Position numbers and translations under genes: made by a program
The notes under the pieces: generated by a model
Told to the model about the DNA's origin: nothing
Databases searched by the model: none
Seen by the model: the letters and a program-made list of their open reading frames with translations, nothing else
In this document: positions 60,346-64,000 of the stretch, one piece after another
How positions within the stretch are numbered: the first letter of the stretch is position 1
Layout: every line of letters begins with the position of its first letter
DNA from: Microbacterium azadirachtae
Lineage (GTDB): Bacteria > Actinomycetota > Actinomycetes > Actinomycetales > Microbacteriaceae
DNA: 64,000 nt
Direction: 5' to 3'
NCBI RefSeq assembly: GCF_000956545.1
Contig: NZ_JYIT01000070.1
Coordinates: 1 to 64,000 of the forward strand

Positions 60346-61625
60346 TGAGCGACCACGCCGTCCCCTCCCCCACGGACACCGACGCAGCGCTGCTCTCCGA
60401 GGCGCGCGCCCTCGACGCCGCCGACCCGCTGCACGCGCACCTCGACGCGTTCCTGGAGGCGCCGGGCGTGCAGGCCTACCTCGACGGCAACTCGCTGGGC
60501 CGTCCGCTCGCCGTGGTGCCCGAGCGGCTCGCCGCCTTCGTGCGGGAGGACTGGGGCACCCGCCTCATCCGCTCCTGGGACGAGCAGTGGATGGACCTCC
60601 CCGAGCGTCTGGGCGACCGCATCGCCGAGGTGACGCTCGGCGCCGCCCCGGGGCAGACGATCGTGGCCGACTCGACGAGCGTGCTGCTGTACAAGCTCAT
60701 CCGCGCCGGAGCGGCCGCGGCCGGCGCGCCGGCGGGCCCGGACGGCGCGCGCACCGAAATCGTGATCGAGGAGGGCAACTTCCCCACCGACCGCTTCATC
60801 GCCGCAGGCGTCGCCGCGGAACTGGGCATGGATCTCGTCTGGGTGCAGCCGGATCCCGTGCGCGGCGTGACGGTCGACGACCTGGTGCCGGTGCTGTCCG
60901 CGCGCACCGCGCTGGTGGTGCTCAGCCACGTCGACTACCGCTCCGGGGCGCTGGCCGACATGGCCGCCATCACGGCGCAGGTGCACGACGCCGGCGCGCT
61001 GGTGCTCTGGGACCTGTGCCATTCGGCCGGGTCCGTGCCCATGCAGCTCGACGCCTGGGGCGCGGACCTCGCCGTCGGCTGCACCTACAAGTACCTGAAC
61101 GGCGGGCCGGGATCCCCCGCGTTCGCCTACGTGCGCCGGGATCTGCAGGCGCAGATCCGCCAGCCGATCCAGGGCTGGTGGAGCGCCGCCGACATCTTCG
61201 CGATGGGGCCGCGGTACGCGCCGACGCCCGGCATCCGGCAGCTGCTGAGCGGCACCCCGCCGGTGACGAGCATGCTCGCGATGCAGGCGATGCTCGACCT
61301 GATCGCCGAGGCGGGCATGGCGGCGGTGCGCGCCAAGTCGGTCTCCCTCACCGACTTCGCCGTGCGCGCCGCGGACGAGGTGCTCGCCCCGCTCGGCGTG
61401 CGGCTGCTGAGCCCGCGCGACAGCGCGCTGCGCGGCGGTCACATCACGATCGGCCACCCCGAGTTCCAGGCGGTGACGCAGCGCCTCTGGGGCGAGGGCG
61501 TCATCCCCGACTTCCGGTTCCCGGACGGGATCCGCCTCGGCCTGTCCCCGCTCAGCACCTCGCACGAGGAGACGCTACGCGGCGTGGTCGCCGTGCGGGA
61601 CGCGCTCGCCCTCGGGGGCCGCTGA
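60345..61625 (+). CDS. kynU: Kynureninase
   Basis: A 426-aa PLP enzyme that splits kynurenine to anthranilate and alanine (or 3-hydroxykynurenine to 3-hydroxyanthranilate). Motifs: YLDGNSLGRP near residue 45, LWDLCHSAGSVP (PLP-ring Asp), the Schiff-base lysine in CTYKYLNGGPGSPAF (residues about 247-261), and IRLGLSPLSTS near the C-terminus. The ATG overlaps the previous stop as TGATG. No kmo or haaO is present, so the route likely ends in anthranilate. Confidence 0.95.
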   Translation: MSDHAVPSPTDTDAALLSEARALDAADPLHAHLDAFLEAPGVQAYLDGNSLGRPLAVVPERLAAFVREDWGTRLIRSWDEQWMDLPERLGDRIAEVTLGAAPGQTIVADSTSVLLYKLIRAGAAAAGAPAGPDGARTEIVIEEGNFPTDRFIAAGVAAELGMDLVWVQPDPVRGVTVDDLVPVLSARTALVVLSHVDYRSGALADMAAITAQVHDAGALVLWDLCHSAGSVPMQLDAWGADLAVGCTYKYLNGGPGSPAFAYVRRDLQAQIRQPIQGWWSAADIFAMGPRYAPTPGIRQLLSGTPPVTSMLAMQAMLDLIAEAGMAAVRAKSVSLTDFAVRAADEVLAPLGVRLLSPRDSALRGGHITIGHPEFQAVTQRLWGEGVIPDFRFPDGIRLGLSPLSTSHEETLRGVVAVRDALALGGR

Positions 61626-61638
61626 GCGGCACGCGCGT

Positions 61639-62262
61639 CTAGACCGCGCCGAGGTCGATGCCGACCGGCGCGGGCTCGGCGTAGGCGACCTCGCGCCACA
61701 CGTCGCCGAGGCGCTCGAACGACGTGACGCTGCTCAGCGCGCAGCGTCGGGTGCGCGGATCGTGCCGCAGCGGCAGCCCCGCGACGGACAGGTGGGTGAT
61801 CCAGATCGGCGCCTGATGCGAGACGAACACCACGTCTCCGCCGTCGGCGTCGTGCCAGGCCTCGTCCATCGCGTCGCGCATGCGCGCGGCGATCGATGCG
61901 TAGGGCTCGCCCCAGCTCGGCAGCGCGGGGCGGCGCAGGTGCCGCCAGTTCCACGGGTTCATCAGCGCCCGGCGCATCTGCGTGCCCTCGAACACGTTCC
62001 AGGGCTCGATGATGCGCTCGTCGAGCACCGGGGCGATCCCGAAGAGGTCCGCGAACGGCGCGGCCGACTCCTGGGTGCGCTCCAGCGGGGAGCAGCGCAG
62101 CGTCGACACCGGCCGCTGGAGGGAGGCGACGTGGTCGGCGGCGGCCTGTGCCATCCGCCGACCCTCGTCGCTGAGGTGGTACCCGGGCAGCCGCCCGTAC
62201 AGCACGTGCGCAGGGTTGAAGACCTCTCCGTGCCGGACGAGGTGCAGGCGATCCGCGGGCAT
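61639..62262 (-). CDS. Histidine phosphatase family protein
   Basis: A 207-aa phosphoglycerate-mutase-like phosphatase. Catalytic RHGE at residues 9-12 (LVRHGEVFNP), the second arginine in RCSPLERTQES, and the His in VVFVSHQAPIWI. A related gene often sits just upstream of resA in actinobacteria; here it is about 43 kb away. Convergent with kynU (13-bp gap). The substrate is unknown. Confidence 0.9.
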   Translation of the reverse strand: MPADRLHLVRHGEVFNPAHVLYGRLPGYHLSDEGRRMAQAAADHVASLQRPVSTLRCSPLERTQESAAPFADLFGIAPVLDERIIEPWNVFEGTQMRRALMNPWNWRHLRRPALPSWGEPYASIAARMRDAMDEAWHDADGGDVVFVSHQAPIWITHLSVAGLPLRHDPRTRRCALSSVTSFERLGDVWREVAYAEPAPVGIDLGAV

Positions 62263-62281
62263 CAGCTCAGAAGGCGTCCGC

Positions 62282-62677
62282 TCAGGCGCGGCGGTACTGG
62301 GCCGAGCCGAACCCGATGATGAAGTACCCGATGAACGAGAACAGCCAGAGCAGGAAGAACGAGAAGACGCCGCCCTTGCCGAAGTTCTTGCCCAGCTTGA
62401 TCGCCACGATGATCGACATCACGATGTTCACGATCGGGATCAGGTACAGCAGCACGAACCAGCCGCTCAGGCCGGCGATCTTGATCAGGAAGATCAGGTT
62501 GACGATCGGGATCAGTGCGAGCCAGCCGGCGTAGCCGGCCTTGGTGAAGACCTTCCAGAGCGCGATCACGACGATCACGTAGAAGATCAGCGCGAAGACG
62601 CTCGTGGTGCCGGAGAACAGCGAGGCGTAGATGTTGCCCGCGGCGTCGGTCGGGTCGTCGGTGGGGAGGATGTGCAT
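62282..62677 (-). CDS. DUF5684-domain membrane protein
   Basis: A 131-aa protein with four TM helices and the repeated motif [IL]P[IL]VN (LALIPIVNLIFLIKIA and LYLIPIVNIVMSIIVA) that marks DUF5684. It is often found near signal peptidase or stress genes; the role is unknown. It lies 19 nt upstream of the phosphatase and could be co-transcribed with it. Confidence 0.88.
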   Translation of the reverse strand: MHILPTDDPTDAAGNIYASLFSGTTSVFALIFYVIVVIALWKVFTKAGYAGWLALIPIVNLIFLIKIAGLSGWFVLLYLIPIVNIVMSIIVAIKLGKNFGKGGVFSFFLLWLFSFIGYFIIGFGSAQYRRA

Positions 62678-62814
62678 GTGTAGCGCCTTCCAGGGGGTCG
62701 GACGATGGGTGGTGCTGCCGCGAGTCTAGTGATGCGCATCCGCTCCCCACGAGGCATCCGGCCCGTCCCCGTAGAATGACGGGGATCCCTTTTCCCTAGT
62801 TGGAGGCGTATTCC

Positions 62815-64000
62815 GTGCTTCGCACCCACACGGCAGGCTCACTGCGAGCCGAGCACATCGGTCAGACCGTCACCCTTGCGGGGTGGGTCGATCGCCGTCG
62901 TGATCACGGAGGAGTCGCCTTCATCGATCTGCGGGACGCCTCCGGGATCGCCCAGGTGGTCATCCGCGACGAGGAGATCGCGCACCCGCTGCGCAGCGAA
63001 TTCGTGCTCCGGGTGACCGGCGAGGTCTCCCGCCGCCCGGCCGGGAACGAGAACCCCAACCTGCCGTCCGGCGAGATCGAGATCGTGGCGCAGGACGTGG
63101 TCGTGCTGAACGAGTCGGCCCCCCTGCCGTTCCAGGTGTCCTCGGGCCTCGCCGAGACCGACCCCGTGGGCGAGGACGTGCGGTTCAAGCACCGCTACCT
63201 CGACCTGCGCCGCCCGGCCGCCATCGCCCCGCTGCAGCTGCGCTCGAAGGTCTACAAGGCGGCGCGCGACGTGCTGCACGAGCGCGGCTTCACCGAGGTG
63301 GAGACGCCGACCCTCACCCGCTCCACGCCGGAGGGCGCGCGCGACTTCGTCGTGCCCGCGCGCCTGCACCCCGGCAGCTGGTACGCCCTGCCGCAGAGCC
63401 CGCAGCTGTTCAAGCAGCTGCTCATGGTGGGCGGCGTCGAGAAGTACTTCCAGATCGCGCGCTGCTACCGCGACGAGGACTTCCGCGCCGACCGTCAGCC
63501 CGAGTTCACCCAGCTGGACATCGAGATGGCCTTCGTCGACCAGGAGGACGTCATCGAGATGATGGAGGCCGTCGTCCGGGCGATGTGGGCGACGATCGGC
63601 GTCGAGGTGCAGACCCCGCTGCCGCGGATCACCTACGCCGAGGCGATGGCGAAGTACGGCTCCGACAAGCCCGACCTGCGCTTCGGCCTCGAGCTGGTCG
63701 AGGCGACCTCGTACTTCTCCGAGACGACCTTCCGCGTGTTCCAGGCCGACTACGTCGGCGCGGTCGTGATGCCCGGCGGCGCCGCGCAGCCCCGCAAGGT
63801 GCTGGACGCCTGGCAGGACTGGGCCAAGCAGCGCGGCGCCCGCGGCCTCGCCTACGTCCTCTTCAACGAGGACGGCACGCTCGGCGGCCCCGTCGCCAAG
63901 AACCTCTCCGAGACCGAGCAGGCGGGCCTCGCCGAGCTCGTGGGCGCGAAGCCGGGCGACTGCGCCTTCTTCGCGGCCGGCTCCGCGAAGGAGTCGCGCG
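62815..64000 (+). CDS. aspS: Aspartate--tRNA ligase (3' end outside the window)
   Basis: Class II synthetase charging tRNA-Asp. The visible 395 residues hold the OB-fold anticodon domain (residues about 15-110; [22 protein letters not shown]), class II motif 1 around [20 protein letters not shown], motif 2 ([19 protein letters not shown]) and the start of the bacterial insertion (GAD-like) domain. There is no stop before the window edge. GTG 62815 has GGAGG 8 nt upstream; a TAGAAT hexamer (62772-62777) lies further up and gives a leader of about 35 nt, so this gene is not leaderless. Confidence 0.97.
   Translation, partial: MLRTHTAGSLRAEHIGQTVTLAGWVDRRRDHGGVAFIDLRDASGIAQVVIRDEEIAHPLRSEFVLRVTGEVSRRPAGNENPNLPSGEIEIVAQDVVVLNESAPLPFQVSSGLAETDPVGEDVRFKHRYLDLRRPAAIAPLQLRSKVYKAARDVLHERGFTEVETPTLTRSTPEGARDFVVPARLHPGSWYALPQSPQLFKQLLMVGGVEKYFQIARCYRDEDFRADRQPEFTQLDIEMAFVDQEDVIEMMEAVVRAMWATIGVEVQTPLPRITYAEAMAKYGSDKPDLRFGLELVEATSYFSETTFRVFQADYVGAVVMPGGAAQPRKVLDAWQDWAKQRGARGLAYVLFNEDGTLGGPVAKNLSETEQAGLAELVGAKPGDCAFFAAGSAKESR

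Overview
The window is a chromosomal piece of a high-G+C (about 70% by eye) actinobacterium. Gene content and protein style point to Microbacteriaceae, probably Microbacterium or a close relative. That placement is inferred from the proteins; no 16S or other marker RNA is present. I saw no tRNA, rRNA, CRISPR array, insertion sequence or prophage. The first 24 bases are a Tn5/Nextera sequencing adapter, so base 1 is a contig end. The last gene (aspS) runs off the right edge.

Layout. 144-776: a histidine-kinase membrane domain cut off where menE begins on the other strand. 687-5397: menaquinone genes menE, menB and menC, interrupted by a PadR/HAAS regulator-membrane pair. 5497-11033: a TetR regulator and an MmpL-YhgE export operon; the MmpL carries a degenerate ABC-ATPase-like tail. 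11087-13800: AI-2E permease, DUF2277 and SLC13/ArsB-like permease. 13847-19236: a system II cytochrome c maturation run (resA, ccdA, resB, ccsB) followed upstream by menA, so menaquinone and cytochrome c biogenesis share a locus. 19324-27112: MocR and Lrp regulators, DUF6421, SDR, TMEM175, threonine aldolase, NUDIX, esterase. 27483-37152: ABC-F, small proteins, and a DNA-repair run lhr, EI24, nei. 37346-42846: hexapeptide protein, a LysR effector domain without HTH, a ClpC-type unfoldase with a HAIR-like operator, a glutamine amidotransferase. 43002-49655: LacI regulator with a secreted sugar-binding protein, purU, nitronate monooxygenase, EamA. 49704-57357: a phosphonate uptake and catabolism cluster (phnD, phnC, fused phnE, FAD oxidoreductase, PhnX-like hydrolase, alcohol dehydrogenase) divergent from a GntR/UTRA regulator. 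57498-58403: an EamA transporter preceded by a ykkC-family riboswitch. 58623-61625: tryptophan-to-anthranilate genes kynA, amidohydrolase, kynU. Then a histidine phosphatase, DUF5684 and aspS.

Cross-cutting signals. Eleven genes have a TANNNT hexamer ending exactly 6 nt before the start codon, which is the arrangement of leaderless transcription. In two of them the hexamer begins with the TAG stop codon of the gene upstream. The palindrome GGATCC, mostly inside CGGATCCG, is far more common than base composition predicts. Several large intergenic palindromes look like bidirectional terminators or dispersed repeat units.

The strongest regulatory discovery is the ykkC-type riboswitch at 58440-58545. 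The most promising biochemical leads are the phosphonate cluster, the amidohydrolase standing where a formylkynurenine formamidase is expected, and the MmpL with a fused ABC-like tail lacking its Walker A lysine.
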